NCBI GenBank assembly: GCA_016712285.1
Contig: JADJRK010000001.1
Location: 3,162,001-3,226,000, forward strand
DNA from: Planctomycetota bacterium
GTDB taxonomy: Bacteria > Planctomycetota > UBA8742 > UBA2392
Direction of reading: 5' to 3'
DNA: 64,000 bases
The stretch's first letter is position 1, and each line of letters starts with the position of its first letter. Below the pieces are notes generated by a model, which was given only the letters and a program-made list of their open reading frames with translations, had not been told where the DNA came from and made no database searches. Both the position numbers and the translations under genes were made by a program. Shown piece after piece: positions 33,323 to 42,389 of the stretch.

Positions 33323-34216
33323 TCAACTGGCCGGACGCTGGATGCTGACCTTGCCGTCGCGATACTCCAGCGCCGCGCGGGCCATTTCGTCTTTCGTGGC
33401 AGCCATGCCAAAACCGGCGGCACTGACGGCGATGAAACCCGCAACGTACGGGGCAGGTATGGTCGCGACCTCGGCTTCACAGGCCTGCTGCGGGTGCTCG
33501 CCGCCTGCGATGCGCAGGTACACGCGCATGCTTGCCAGGCGCCGGATGATCTCTTCGCCGTCGCCGGTGGCGCACACCGCGCCGTGTTCGCCGCACATGG
33601 TGCCCGCGCCAAAAATCGGCGAATCACCCACGCGGCCCGGCAGCATCATGCTGGTGCCGCCCGTGCTGCACGAAACGGCAAACGTCCCGTCGGCGGCGCG
33701 GGCGACGGCGCCGATCGTTCCGTGCATGCCGCGGCCGCGCCACTTTTGCTCGGTCGGGCGCAGCTCGCCGGTTTTCAGGCGCTCAAGCGCTTTTGCGTGG
33801 CGGTCCTGGGCCTTGGGCGTGGTCATGTCGTGCTCGGGCACTCCGCGGTGGCGCGCGAACTGCGTGGCGCCATCGCCGCACAGCATCACGTGGGGGCTGT
33901 CGATCACCAGCCGCGCCACGCGCACCGGGTTGCGGCACTTTTCGATCGCTGCCACGCTGCCGATGCGCCCGTCGCTGGTGGCAAGGATCGCATCCATCTG
34001 GATGCTGCCGTCGATGCGCATGTTCGCGCCCGTGCCGGCATTGAAGCGCACGTCGTCTTCAAGGACTACCGCGGCTTCGATCACCGCGCGCAGCGCAGCG
34101 TCGATTTCGCCGTCGGTGAGAAACTTCAGCGCGTGTTTGCACGCGGTTTCGGGGCCGTCTGAGTCCCGGTTGGGTGCGCCCGCGCCGCCATGGGCAAGAA
34201 TGATCGGGAAGCTCAT
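33323..34216 (-). CDS. Isoaspartyl peptidase/L-asparaginase (Ntn-hydrolase)
   Basis: A plant-type asparaginase that self-cleaves to expose an N-terminal Thr. The 297 residues begin SFPIILAHGGAGAPN. HGTIGAVARAADG near 166-178 places the autoprocessing and catalytic Thr (about 168), and STGGTSMMLPGRVGDSPIFGAG near 183-204 is the substrate-binding GxTMK-like/GRVGDSP motif. It releases Asp from isoaspartyl peptides or hydrolyses asparagine. It overlaps the upstream membrane protein gene by 4 bp (ATGA), so the two are translationally coupled. Confidence 0.92.
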   Translation of the reverse strand: MSFPIILAHGGAGAPNRDSDGPETACKHALKFLTDGEIDAALRAVIEAAVVLEDDVRFNAGTGANMRIDGSIQMDAILATSDGRIGSVAAIEKCRNPVRVARLVIDSPHVMLCGDGATQFARHRGVPEHDMTTPKAQDRHAKALERLKTGELRPTEQKWRGRGMHGTIGAVARAADGTFAVSCSTGGTSMMLPGRVGDSPIFGAGTMCGEHGAVCATGDGEEIIRRLASMRVYLRIAGGEHPQQACEAEVATIPAPYVAGFIAVSAAGFGMAATKDEMARAALEYRDGKVSIQRPAS

Positions 34217-34773
34217 GGTTTGTGTTCTTCACTCAGGAAGGTACCGATTACAAGCCCCCACAGCAGAAACGCCACGCCGAAGGGCAGCAGCCGCCCTTTC
34301 CATTCGTCTGCGGGGGCCCATTCATGATCTTCGGTCATGAAGCGCAAGGGCGGCTCGACGTTGCCGATGGCGGGGCAGGGCTCGACGCGTGTCATATGCT
34401 CAGCCTGGTCGGCGCGTTGTGCATCGTTCGTGATGCCGCGCCCCTGGAACACCACTTGTGTGTTGCCTACGGCCTCGGCAATGCCCGACAACACCGGCGG
34501 TACCACCCAGATGGCAAGGGCGCCAAACACAGCCCCAAAGCACAACCCGCGAATGTAGCCCGGGCCGGGAAACTTCTCGCCAATGTGTTTGGCGTACATG
34601 TACGTCAGGGAAACGCTGATCGCGACGATCAGCAGAAAACCGGCTGTGTACTGGTTGCGCGGAGAAAGCCACGCCCCGACCCACGCGCCGTAGTTCACGT
34701 CCATGGCCCAAAGCACCCCGATCAGCACAGCCAGGGCCAGCACAGCGAACAGGAAAATGCGTGGTAGCGGCAA
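34213..34773 (-). CDS. Small integral membrane protein
   Basis: A 186-residue protein with four predicted spans (about 5-25, 43-63, 78-98, 160-180) and a loop of about 60 residues carrying EPCPAIGNVEPPLRFMTEDHEWAPADEWKGRLLPF. It looks like the next gene (34826-35365): VLWAMDVNYGAWVGAWLSP here against LFWLMDMNYCGWLGAWLTP there, and both end in RLLPF..AF.L. The stop overlaps the start of the asparaginase gene by 4 bp. No family is recognised. Confidence 0.75.
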   Translation of the reverse strand: MPLPRIFLFAVLALAVLIGVLWAMDVNYGAWVGAWLSPRNQYTAGFLLIVAISVSLTYMYAKHIGEKFPGPGYIRGLCFGAVFGALAIWVVPPVLSGIAEAVGNTQVVFQGRGITNDAQRADQAEHMTRVEPCPAIGNVEPPLRFMTEDHEWAPADEWKGRLLPFGVAFLLWGLVIGTFLSEEHKP

Positions 34774-34825
34774 AATGCACCTCGCGCGGAGATGCTGAAG
34801 TATACCCGATTGCGGGCCAAGTTGC

Positions 34826-35365
34826 CTACTTGCGTGTGCCCGCGGTCAGCCCCAGCACTGCGCCATACAGGGCAAATGCAAGCGAAAACGGCAGCAAACG
34901 GGCCACAAAGTCGTCGCGGTGGATCCAGTCGTTGTCGGCCAGGGAGTGCAGAGGCGGATCGAACCCGAGGTCCGGCAGTTCAGGCACCACGTGTCCGCCG
35001 AATGCCTCGCCAATCGAATCAAAACCGGTGCCGGTGCCGTGCATCATGCCCGGGTCGCCGGCCAGCGCCGAAAGCAGCAGCGGCACCAGAAAGATGAAGA
35101 CCGCGCCGACCAGCAACCCGTAAACCGTTGCGGCGGCCACGACCGGCGCACTTTTGGTGACCTTTTGCTTCGACACCCAGCCGGTCCACAGGGCGGCAAA
35201 GGCGATGCCCAGCGCGGCTGCCATCAGGATGCCGACGATCCAGGCGGCCCCCGGCGTCAGCCATGCGCCAAGCCAGCCGCAATAGTTCATGTCCATGAGC
35301 CAGAACAGGATTACCGCGGCAAAAGTGCCGAGCAAGCCGCTGATCGCGCTGTTCTTGAGGTCCAT
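34826..35365 (-). CDS. Small integral membrane protein related to its neighbour
   Basis: A 179-residue paralogue of the 34213-34773 product with the same topology: spans at about 8-25, 39-60, 77-98 and 155-174, and a hydrophilic loop at 105-150 holding HRDDFVARLLPFSLAFALYG. The shared NYxxWLGAWL signature and the same order in tandem indicate gene duplication. The function is unknown. It lies 60 bp downstream of the divergent tricorn-like gene start. Confidence 0.75.
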   Translation of the reverse strand: MDLKNSAISGLLGTFAAVILFWLMDMNYCGWLGAWLTPGAAWIVGILMAAALGIAFAALWTGWVSKQKVTKSAPVVAAATVYGLLVGAVFIFLVPLLLSALAGDPGMMHGTGTGFDSIGEAFGGHVVPELPDLGFDPPLHSLADNDWIHRDDFVARLLPFSLAFALYGAVLGLTAGTRK

Positions 35366-35443
35366 GCCGACAGTCTACAACCCGAGTCAGGGGACGCCAC
35401 GCAGGCCGAAACTTGGCATCATGCGGGCCTTCAGGAGACTGCC

Positions 35444-38341
35444 ATGAGAATGCTTCTTTGCGTGTTTGCCCTGGCATGCGCACTGTCGGCCCAGGACGCG
35501 CCCAAGCCGACTCTGTACGACCCCGCAAAGGGCGAGCCCGGGGCGCGCCAAGCGGCCATCAGCGACGACGGCGACACCGTGTACTTTTCATTGTGGGGCG
35601 ACCTGTGGCGCCGCGACGACGGCGGGCCCTGCACGCAGCTCACGATGCACGGCGCCTATGACAGCTACCCCGCGCTCTCGCCCGACGGCACGAAGCTGGC
35701 TTTCAGCAGCGACCGCAACGGCAACTATGACGTCTTTCTGATTGCGACCGATGGCGGGCCCGCCACCCAGCTCACGTGCCACAGCAGCGGCGACTACGTG
35801 GCCGGATTCTCGGGCGACGGCCAATGGCTTTACTTCACAAGCACGCGCAGCGACCGGCACGGGCTTTGGCGCGTTCGAGTCAGCGGCGGCACCGAAGAAC
35901 TGGTACTGGATGACAACTTCATCCCTGGCGACGTGCACGTGCATGAGGGAAACGTGGCGTACAGCAGCGGCAGCGTGACCCGCTATCGCCGTGGCTACGC
36001 GGGCTCGGCGAACGAAGACCTGTACTTGTTGCAGGCGGGCAAGGAATTGCCCGAGCGACTGACCGAGTTTCAGGGCAATGACCGCAACGCAAAGCTGGCA
36101 GCGGGCGGGCAGATTCTGTTCACGCGCGAGATTGCGCGCAGCTTCCAGTTCATGTCGCTGGCTGGCCCGTTCCATGAGCAACCCAAACAGCTGAGCAACT
36201 TTTCCGACGTCGGCGCCGAAGAAGTGGGCATCTCGAACAACGGCGCGTGGCTGATTTACCAGCGCATGCATTACCTGTACCGCGTGAGCGTGCAGACCCT
36301 GCTGGCAGGCGCCGGCACCGGCGAGCTGGTCAAGCTTGATGTCCAGCAGGACACTCGCGGGCCCCAGATGGAAGAGCGGGTGTTCAGCGAAGGCATGGAG
36401 AACCCGCACCTGTCGGCCAACGGCAAGCTGCTGGCGTTTGAACTACGCGGCTCGATCTGGACCAGCGCACCGGAAGGCGGCAACGCCACGCGCATCACGC
36501 CGCCGGGCAAAGGCGACAGCCACCCGCGCGTCAGCCCCGATGGCAAGCTGATTGCGTTTCAGTCGATGCGCGCAGGCAACAGCGACCTGTGGCTGGTGAA
36601 CGCCGCGGGCGGCGAGCCGTGGCAACTCACGACCGACAAAGCCGACGATTTCTTTCACAACTGGTCGCCCGACGGCAAACGCATCGTCTTCTGCAGCGAA
36701 CGCAGTGGCAACCGCGACATCTGGGTGCAGCCGCTTGATGGCAGCGCCGCCAGCCAGCTCACAAACGACCCGACCAGTGACGACGACCCGAGCTTTTCGC
36801 CCGACGGTGCGCGCATTGCGTTTGACAGCGCCCGCCGCGGTAATGCCGATATCTGGATCATGGACGCCGACGGCGCCAACCAGCGCTTCGTCACTGGCAC
36901 CTCTGAAACCGAGCAATGCCCGATTTTCAGCGGCGACGGCAAGCTGCTGTACTTTGAGCGCTGGGTTTCCGGCGAGCCCGCGGCAAGCCTGTTCGTGACC
37001 ACGCCCACGGGCGACGGCGAAATGTCTGTCGCCGTGCACGCCAACTCGATCAGCGAAACGCCGGACGGCGCCTTTGTCGTGTTCGGCCAGGCGGGCAAGG
37101 TGCGCATGCTGCCCGCGCCCCGGCAGTTGCAGGCTGCGCGCGATGTACCCGTGATCGCGCTGGACCGCGTGAACTTGCAGCAGGAGCGTGTGGCCCTGTT
37201 CACGGAGGCGTGGGAGATGATCCATACCCGCTTCTACGACGACAAATTCCACGGCGCCGCATGGCCCGAGATCAAGGAGAAATACCTGCCGCTTGTGGAG
37301 CGGTCGCGGACCATCGAGGAATGCTACTACTACATCTGGATGGCAATCGGCGAACTTTCAGCAAGCCACATGGGTGTCTTCGGCCGCACCAGCGGCAGCG
37401 GCCGCGTCGCAACCGCCGAACTGGGCGCAAGGCTGAAACCCGTGCAGCTCGCCGATGGGCGCCAATCGCTGCTGGTACAGGAAGTTGAAAAAGGCGGCCC
37501 CCTCGACAGCAGGTGGGTGCGCGCCGGCGACAGCATCATCGGCATCAACGGCCGACGCTTTGGCACCAACGAGAACCTGTGGTCGCACTTCGACATCTGG
37601 AAGGCCGGGTACAACCTGCGCCTGACGGTAAGCACGGACGGCACCATGGCAGGCGCCCGCGAGGTCACACTGCGCGCGGAAACCTGGGCACAGTCCCGCG
37701 CCCGCCGCTACGAAGAGCTGGTGGCGCAGCGCACGCAGCGCGTCGCCGACGCCACCGAAAACCGCGTGCTGTACATCCACCTGACGGCGATGAACGACGC
37801 CAACCTGCAGAAGTTCCGCGCGCTGATCGCTTCGCCCCAGGCCGAGAAGGCAGCCGGCTTGATCATTGATTCGCGCGGCAACTCCGGCGGCTTGAGCTAC
37901 ATGGAGATCATGGAGCTGCTGATGGCGCGGCCCTACCTGCACATCAAGCCGCGCACACGCGAACGCTGGAAACAGCCGCGGCTGTACTGGGACAAGCCGG
38001 TGACGGTGCTGTGCGACGAGCGCAGCAACAGCGGCGGCGAGTGCTTTCCGTGGGCGATCAAGACGACGGGCCGCGGGAAGGTCGTGGGCGAGCGCACGCC
38101 CGGCAACGTGATCGGCACATTCTGGGACAAGCTGTCCGACGGCAGCACGTTCGGCGTGCCGACCGAGGGTTATTTCAGCATGGACGACAAGCGCAACCTC
38201 GAAAACGATGGTGTCATGCCCGACGTGCACGTGCCGCTGAGTGCGGCGGACCGCATTCTGCGGCTTGACCCGCAACTTGAGGCGGCGATCAGCACGATCA
38301 AGCAGGAACTTCCGGCGAAAGAGCAGGCCAAGGCGGAATGA
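35444..38341 (+). CDS. Secreted tricorn-like S41 peptidase with beta-propellers and PDZ
   Basis: The 965-residue protein starts at ATG 35444 (AGGAG Shine-Dalgarno) with a signal peptide (MRMLLCVFALACALSA). Two WD40/PD40-like propellers follow: repeated SPDGTKLAFSSDRNGNYD, SPDGKLIAFQSMRAGNSD and SPDGKRIVFCSERSGNRD units spanning about 30-620. A helical C1-type domain (about 635-690), a PDZ domain (about 725-790) and the S41 core with DERSNSGGECFPW (Ser863 the likely nucleophile) and VVGERTPGNVIGTF complete it. In tricorn the propellers filter peptides towards the protease. The stop overlaps the next gene's ATG, so the two form an operon. Confidence 0.92.
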   Translation: MRMLLCVFALACALSAQDAPKPTLYDPAKGEPGARQAAISDDGDTVYFSLWGDLWRRDDGGPCTQLTMHGAYDSYPALSPDGTKLAFSSDRNGNYDVFLIATDGGPATQLTCHSSGDYVAGFSGDGQWLYFTSTRSDRHGLWRVRVSGGTEELVLDDNFIPGDVHVHEGNVAYSSGSVTRYRRGYAGSANEDLYLLQAGKELPERLTEFQGNDRNAKLAAGGQILFTREIARSFQFMSLAGPFHEQPKQLSNFSDVGAEEVGISNNGAWLIYQRMHYLYRVSVQTLLAGAGTGELVKLDVQQDTRGPQMEERVFSEGMENPHLSANGKLLAFELRGSIWTSAPEGGNATRITPPGKGDSHPRVSPDGKLIAFQSMRAGNSDLWLVNAAGGEPWQLTTDKADDFFHNWSPDGKRIVFCSERSGNRDIWVQPLDGSAASQLTNDPTSDDDPSFSPDGARIAFDSARRGNADIWIMDADGANQRFVTGTSETEQCPIFSGDGKLLYFERWVSGEPAASLFVTTPTGDGEMSVAVHANSISETPDGAFVVFGQAGKVRMLPAPRQLQAARDVPVIALDRVNLQQERVALFTEAWEMIHTRFYDDKFHGAAWPEIKEKYLPLVERSRTIEECYYYIWMAIGELSASHMGVFGRTSGSGRVATAELGARLKPVQLADGRQSLLVQEVEKGGPLDSRWVRAGDSIIGINGRRFGTNENLWSHFDIWKAGYNLRLTVSTDGTMAGAREVTLRAETWAQSRARRYEELVAQRTQRVADATENRVLYIHLTAMNDANLQKFRALIASPQAEKAAGLIIDSRGNSGGLSYMEIMELLMARPYLHIKPRTRERWKQPRLYWDKPVTVLCDERSNSGGECFPWAIKTTGRGKVVGERTPGNVIGTFWDKLSDGSTFGVPTEGYFSMDDKRNLENDGVMPDVHVPLSAADRILRLDPQLEAAISTIKQELPAKEQAKAE

Positions 38342-39753
38342 GCGAGCCCGACCACACCGAGATTCGCGACAGCCAGTGGGCCGCTGAGGCCAAGGGCAGC
38401 GACACGCCTGCACCTGAGGCCAAGCCCGAGACGCCCGCCAAGCGCAAAGACACCGGGCCGATCGTGGCTTCGCTGGGCCTGAAGCTGGTCGAGACTGCGT
38501 TTCGCAAAAACGACCGCCGCCCTGAGCCCGAAGCCGACATCTTCGATGCCGCGAATTTCAAGCAGGTCCGCAACGGCTGGTGGCTGGACCGGCTGATGCC
38601 GGGCAGCGCCGCGCGCTATATTTTTGCAGCGTTCGTGACCTGCACGGTGGTCTGGCTGGCGGCGCTTGCGCTGCGGCTGATCGAGGCCGGAACGGGGGAC
38701 ATCCCTGAAGACATCTGGAACTTCATTCGTGAAAAGCAGTGGCAGTTGCAGCCGCTGATGCTGTTGGTGCACTTTCTGTGCCTGCGCCTGTTCAAGGGCA
38801 TCTACAGCCGCAACTTTGGCCGCGCGTTCACGCACTTGGATGTGCGGCAGGACGAGCTGGAGGGGTTCAAGCGCTGGTTTCTGGGCAGCCGCGTGAACAT
38901 TTTTGCGATTGCGATCGCCGTGCCCTTCATCCTGTGGGACTTCTTGTTCTTCGCCACCGGCGAGAGGTTCTACGAGACGATCTACGGCGCGGATTCAGCG
39001 TATCTGCAACTGATCGACACCAGCGGCCGGACAGCCGAGGCGTGGCTTCTGCTGGCGATCTGGACGTTTGAGTGGCTGATGTTCGGGTACTATTGCTACC
39101 TGATGGTCTCGGGCGCGGTAGTGGTGCGCAGCATCATGCGCCGCCACGACTTTGTGGACTCGGTAGACCTGGTGCTGACCGAGCGGCAGTACCGCCCGAT
39201 GTTCAGCGTCACCGCGCAAGCCGGCAGCCTGGTGTTTTTCTACGGGCTGATGCACCTGGGCTACATGCTGTACACCAAGAGCGCCGACAGCGACATCGCG
39301 GGGTTGATCCTGCTGGTGGTGCTGCTGGGCGCGAGCTTTGGCCTGACCTGGGGTGCCGTGCGACGCGAACTGAAGGGCGACGTCAACGCCGCGCTCGAGG
39401 AACTGGAGAAGAGTTACCGGGCCGCGCGTGAAAAGCTGGCGACGATGAAGGACGTGCCCGGCATCGAAGACGACATCCAGCGCGTGCAGGTGCAGTTGAA
39501 GATGCAGCTTGCGCTGCAGCAGCTTGACTACCTGCAAACGAAGTACGAGAGCCTGGGCCGCCGCGAGTTCATGGGCCTGATGTTCAAGATGCTGGCGCCG
39601 GTCGGCGGCGTGCTGGCGCGCATCATTCGCTGGGGCAGCCTGCTGGCGGCAATTGGCCTGAGCGGCGCTGCGGCACTGGGCGCCGGCGACAAAGCCCCGC
39701 AACCCGAAAGCGTTGAGAAAGAAGCAACCGCGCCCGCCAACGCCGGCGGGTAG
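38338..39753 (+). CDS. Polytopic membrane protein with coiled-coil tail
   Basis: A 471-residue protein starting in a 4-bp ATGA overlap with the tricorn-like gene. The N-terminal 90 residues are charged and Pro-rich. Predicted spans lie near 101-123, 188-208, 236-258, 299-316, 323-343 and 440-456. Residues 350-410 (LEELEKSYRAAREKLATMKD...LKMQLALQQLDYLQTKYESL) form a coiled coil. No family was recognised. The overlap implies a link with the secreted protease, for example as a membrane partner, but that is inference. Confidence 0.75.
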   Translation: MSEPDHTEIRDSQWAAEAKGSDTPAPEAKPETPAKRKDTGPIVASLGLKLVETAFRKNDRRPEPEADIFDAANFKQVRNGWWLDRLMPGSAARYIFAAFVTCTVVWLAALALRLIEAGTGDIPEDIWNFIREKQWQLQPLMLLVHFLCLRLFKGIYSRNFGRAFTHLDVRQDELEGFKRWFLGSRVNIFAIAIAVPFILWDFLFFATGERFYETIYGADSAYLQLIDTSGRTAEAWLLLAIWTFEWLMFGYYCYLMVSGAVVVRSIMRRHDFVDSVDLVLTERQYRPMFSVTAQAGSLVFFYGLMHLGYMLYTKSADSDIAGLILLVVLLGASFGLTWGAVRRELKGDVNAALEELEKSYRAAREKLATMKDVPGIEDDIQRVQVQLKMQLALQQLDYLQTKYESLGRREFMGLMFKMLAPVGGVLARIIRWGSLLAAIGLSGAAALGAGDKAPQPESVEKEATAPANAGG

Positions 39754-39800
39754 TGCCGGGTCTTGCTGGCAAGGGTGCCGGTGCTACTTTGACGCGCCAC

Positions 39801-39877
39801 GGCTGGGTAGCTCAGGTGGTTAGAGCATAGGATTCATAACCCTAAGGTCGCGGGTTCGACTCCCGCCCCAGCTACCA
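39801..39877 (+). tRNA. tRNA-Met (anticodon CAT)
   Basis: GGCTGGG (39801-39807) pairs with CCCAGCT (last pair G-U). D-arm GCTC...GAGC, anticodon loop TTCATAA, T-arm GCGGG-TTCGACT-CCCGC, discriminator A and encoded CCA (39875-39877) are present. The anticodon stem has one A-C mismatch beside the loop. CAT means elongator Met or, if lysidinylated, Ile; it lacks the CA mismatch at position 1-72 typical of the initiator. Confidence 0.9.
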
Positions 39878-40097
39878 ATGATGCAAACGCGGTCGCGGCC
39901 CGGAGAATGGGTGCGCGACCGCTTCGCTTACGCCCGGCTTGATGCCTGAACAGACCGACAACCTATGGCAGGGGCGAACTGCTTTGGCTCGCAGAGGCGC
40001 AGTGACGCAGAGAAAAAAGCCGTTCGGAGAAGGGCGTATCTTGCCTTCGCCCCAAACCCTAAACCCTAAACCCTAAACCCAAGACCCCAACACCCGC
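39878..40097. other. Spacer with a hairpin and a telomere-like (CCCTAAA)n run
   Basis: GCGGTCGCG (39889-39897) pairs with CGCGACCGC (39914-39922), a 9-bp hairpin suitable as a tRNA terminator. At about 40052-40081 the sequence CCCTAAA occurs three times in tandem within an A/C-rich run. No gene is seen. Confidence 0.6.
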
Positions 40098-41030
40098 CTA
40101 CGCGTTCACAGCCACCTTGTCGAGGATCTTGCGTACGATTTCCTGTCCGCTGCGGCCGCCGCGCCGGTCAAAGCTGGCGCGCTCGATTACGCGGTGGCTC
40201 AGCACCGGCACCGCGATGGCTTTCACGTCGTCGGGCACCACAAAGTCGCGGCCCTCGGTCAGCGCATACGATTGCGAAGCCCGGAACAGCGCGACCGAGC
40301 CGCGGGGAGACACACCACTGAGCAGCTTGGGGTGGTGGCGCGTCTCGCCGACAATCTCAAGGATGTAGTCGGCGATGCTGGTGTCTACGCGCACTTTCTT
40401 GACGGCTTCCTGGATCACCAGCACGTCTTCGCGCGTCAGCACGCGCTCGACGTGGTGCAGGGTGTCGCTGTCGGCGTGCTCGAACAGGATGCGCTTTTCG
40501 TCTTCGACGCCCGGGTACCCGACCTCAAACTTCAGCATGAAGCGGTCAAGCTGCGACTCAGGCAGCGGGTAGGTGCCCGCATGCTCAATCGGGTTCTGCG
40601 TCGCGATGACAAAGAACGGCCGTGACAGCTTGCGCGTCTGGCCCTCTGCGGTGATCTGCAATTCGCCCATGGCTTCAAGCAGCGCGCTTTGCGTGCGCGG
40701 CGTGGCGCGGTTGATCTCGTCGGCCAGCAGGATGTTGGTGAACACCGGCCCTTCACGAAACTCAAACGCGCTGTCGTGCTGCCGGTAGATGCTGGTGCCG
40801 ATGATGTCGGTGGGCAGCAAGTCGGGCGTGAACTGCACCCGCTTGAAGTCGCAACCCACTGCCCGCGCCAGTGCCCGCGCCAGGGTGGTTTTGCCCAGCC
40901 CCGGCAGGTCTTCGACCAGCACGTGGCCGCGCGCGAACAGGCCCGTCAGCAACAGCCGAATGACCTCAGGCTTCCCGATCAAGGCGCGGGAAAGCTGGCT
41001 GGCAAGTTTGGACGCAAGTGCTGCCGGCAT
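40098..41030 (-). CDS. MoxR-family AAA+ ATPase
   Basis: The 310-residue protein has Walker A in LPGLGKTT (42-49), the MoxR-type Walker B LLADEINRATPRTQ (101-114), and the following QNPIEHAGTYPLPESQLDRFMLK sensor 1/Arg-finger region. MoxR ATPases act as chaperones that mature metal centres or protein complexes, usually with DUF58/VWA proteins. Here it is alone; the nearest DUF58 gene is 10 kb away beside a second MoxR. The downstream leftward neighbour on the genome lies past the tRNA-Met region. Confidence 0.93.
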   Translation of the reverse strand: MPAALASKLASQLSRALIGKPEVIRLLLTGLFARGHVLVEDLPGLGKTTLARALARAVGCDFKRVQFTPDLLPTDIIGTSIYRQHDSAFEFREGPVFTNILLADEINRATPRTQSALLEAMGELQITAEGQTRKLSRPFFVIATQNPIEHAGTYPLPESQLDRFMLKFEVGYPGVEDEKRILFEHADSDTLHHVERVLTREDVLVIQEAVKKVRVDTSIADYILEIVGETRHHPKLLSGVSPRGSVALFRASQSYALTEGRDFVVPDDVKAIAVPVLSHRVIERASFDRRGGRSGQEIVRKILDKVAVNA

Positions 41031-41142
41031 GAAGCCCCAGATTACGGTCGGGCAGGGGAAGCCACAACGCCCCTGATTCTAACGGCTTACGCCGGCCAAA
41101 GTTCCGGACAATCGCGAAAGTGGCGACCTTCGTGACGTGCCA

Positions 41143-42333
41143 CTAAATGCTCTCGGCCTTTTCCTGCGCGGCTTTGCCTTCTTCTTTCTTGCCGGCGGCT
41201 TCCAGCACCAGGCCCAGTGTGTGCCAGGCCTTCTTCAGGCGCAGCTTGTGGTTTTCGTCGGTTGCCTCGCTGGCTTCTTCGAGTTCGCGGGCCTTGGTCA
41301 GGGCCTCGATCGCCTGGTCCCACTTCTCGCCGCCGGCCAGCACTTCGCCCAGCGCGTACCAGCTTTTGCCCTGGCTTACCTTGTCGGCATTCTGCTGCTC
41401 TTTCAGCCGGATCGACTTGCGGTACGCCTCAACCGCTTCCGGCATCTGGCCCATTTCTTTGTGGCTCTCGGCCAGGCCGTGCAGCATGTAGGCAATCTCC
41501 AGCGGCGCGACCTTGTTCGCCTCGGCTTGCTGGATCAGCTTCTTGCGCTGCATCACGCCTTTCACGAAGCGGCCGGCGTCGTGATAGGCCTCAGCCATGT
41601 TGCGCTGGATCTGCAGCTTGTAGTCAGCCGGCATCTTCGCTTTTTCGGCCAGGTCGCCAGCTTTGCGGTACAGCTCGGCGATCTGTTGAAACTCGCCCTC
41701 AAGCTGCTTTTCCAGAATCGCGATCTGCGGCGGCGCGGACGCCCCCTGCATGCCCTTCTGCACCTTCACGCTGGCCTGCATGGGCGCGATCTTCTGCTTG
41801 ATGCTGTCAGCAAGGTACAGCGTAAGCGTGGACATGGTTGCGTCGTCAACGCCGACTTGCTCGGCCAGCTTTACGGCTTTCGCGAACTGGTCGCCGGCTT
41901 CCTTGGGGCGGCCGCTGCGGAACATGCACTCTGCATAGCGGTAGGTGACGTTGAACTGTGATTCGGGCGGCGCGCCGCAGGCTTCTTTCTTGCTGGTTGC
42001 GGTGTTGAAGGCCTCGATGGCATCGTCGAGCTTGTCGGTGCGGGCCAGTGCTTCGCCCAGCTTGGCGTAGCTTGTGGCGTGGCCGTTGGCATCGGCGCCG
42101 CCCTTTTCTTCAAGCTCGATCATTTTGCGAAACGCGTTGACCGCGTCTTGCGCCTTCTCGCGGGCCAGCGCGATGCCGCCGACACCTTCCCAGAAAGCCG
42201 CTGCATCCAGGGGTTGCAGGTCGGCCGGCGGTTCCAGTTTGCCCCCGCCCACTTCTTGCAGGATGACCTCGGCCCCCGAGGTTTCGCCCTGGTAGAACAG
42301 TTCGAGTGCTTCGTCGATCTTCGCGTGCGCCAT
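41143..42333 (-). CDS. TPR-repeat protein
   Basis: A 396-residue helical protein that starts at ATG 42333 (GGAG Shine-Dalgarno; MAHAKIDEALELFYQGETSGAEVIL). It consists almost wholly of tetratricopeptide-like helices with recurring EAFNTATSKKEACG, EAYRKSIRLKEQQNADKVSQGKSWYALGEVLA and AIEALTKARELEEASEA units. There is no signal peptide, and no enzymatic motif is present. It lies directly upstream, on the same strand, of the MoxR gene (112 bp), so the two may be co-transcribed. Confidence 0.82.
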   Translation of the reverse strand: MAHAKIDEALELFYQGETSGAEVILQEVGGGKLEPPADLQPLDAAAFWEGVGGIALAREKAQDAVNAFRKMIELEEKGGADANGHATSYAKLGEALARTDKLDDAIEAFNTATSKKEACGAPPESQFNVTYRYAECMFRSGRPKEAGDQFAKAVKLAEQVGVDDATMSTLTLYLADSIKQKIAPMQASVKVQKGMQGASAPPQIAILEKQLEGEFQQIAELYRKAGDLAEKAKMPADYKLQIQRNMAEAYHDAGRFVKGVMQRKKLIQQAEANKVAPLEIAYMLHGLAESHKEMGQMPEAVEAYRKSIRLKEQQNADKVSQGKSWYALGEVLAGGEKWDQAIEALTKARELEEASEATDENHKLRLKKAWHTLGLVLEAAGKKEEGKAAQEKAESI

Positions 42334-42389
42334 GGGTGTCTCCGGTCGCGAGACTAGTAAATCGGCGCTCCAGATTCGAGGTGCTCGGT

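Noticed and set aside
34919..35443. Upstream extension of the tricorn-like gene
   Set aside because: The extension is antisense to a membrane-protein gene; the ATG at 35444 has AGGAG and is followed by a signal peptide.
40052..40081. Telomere or chromosome end
   Set aside because: Only three CCCTAAA units inside an ordinary gene-bearing region; genes continue on both sides.
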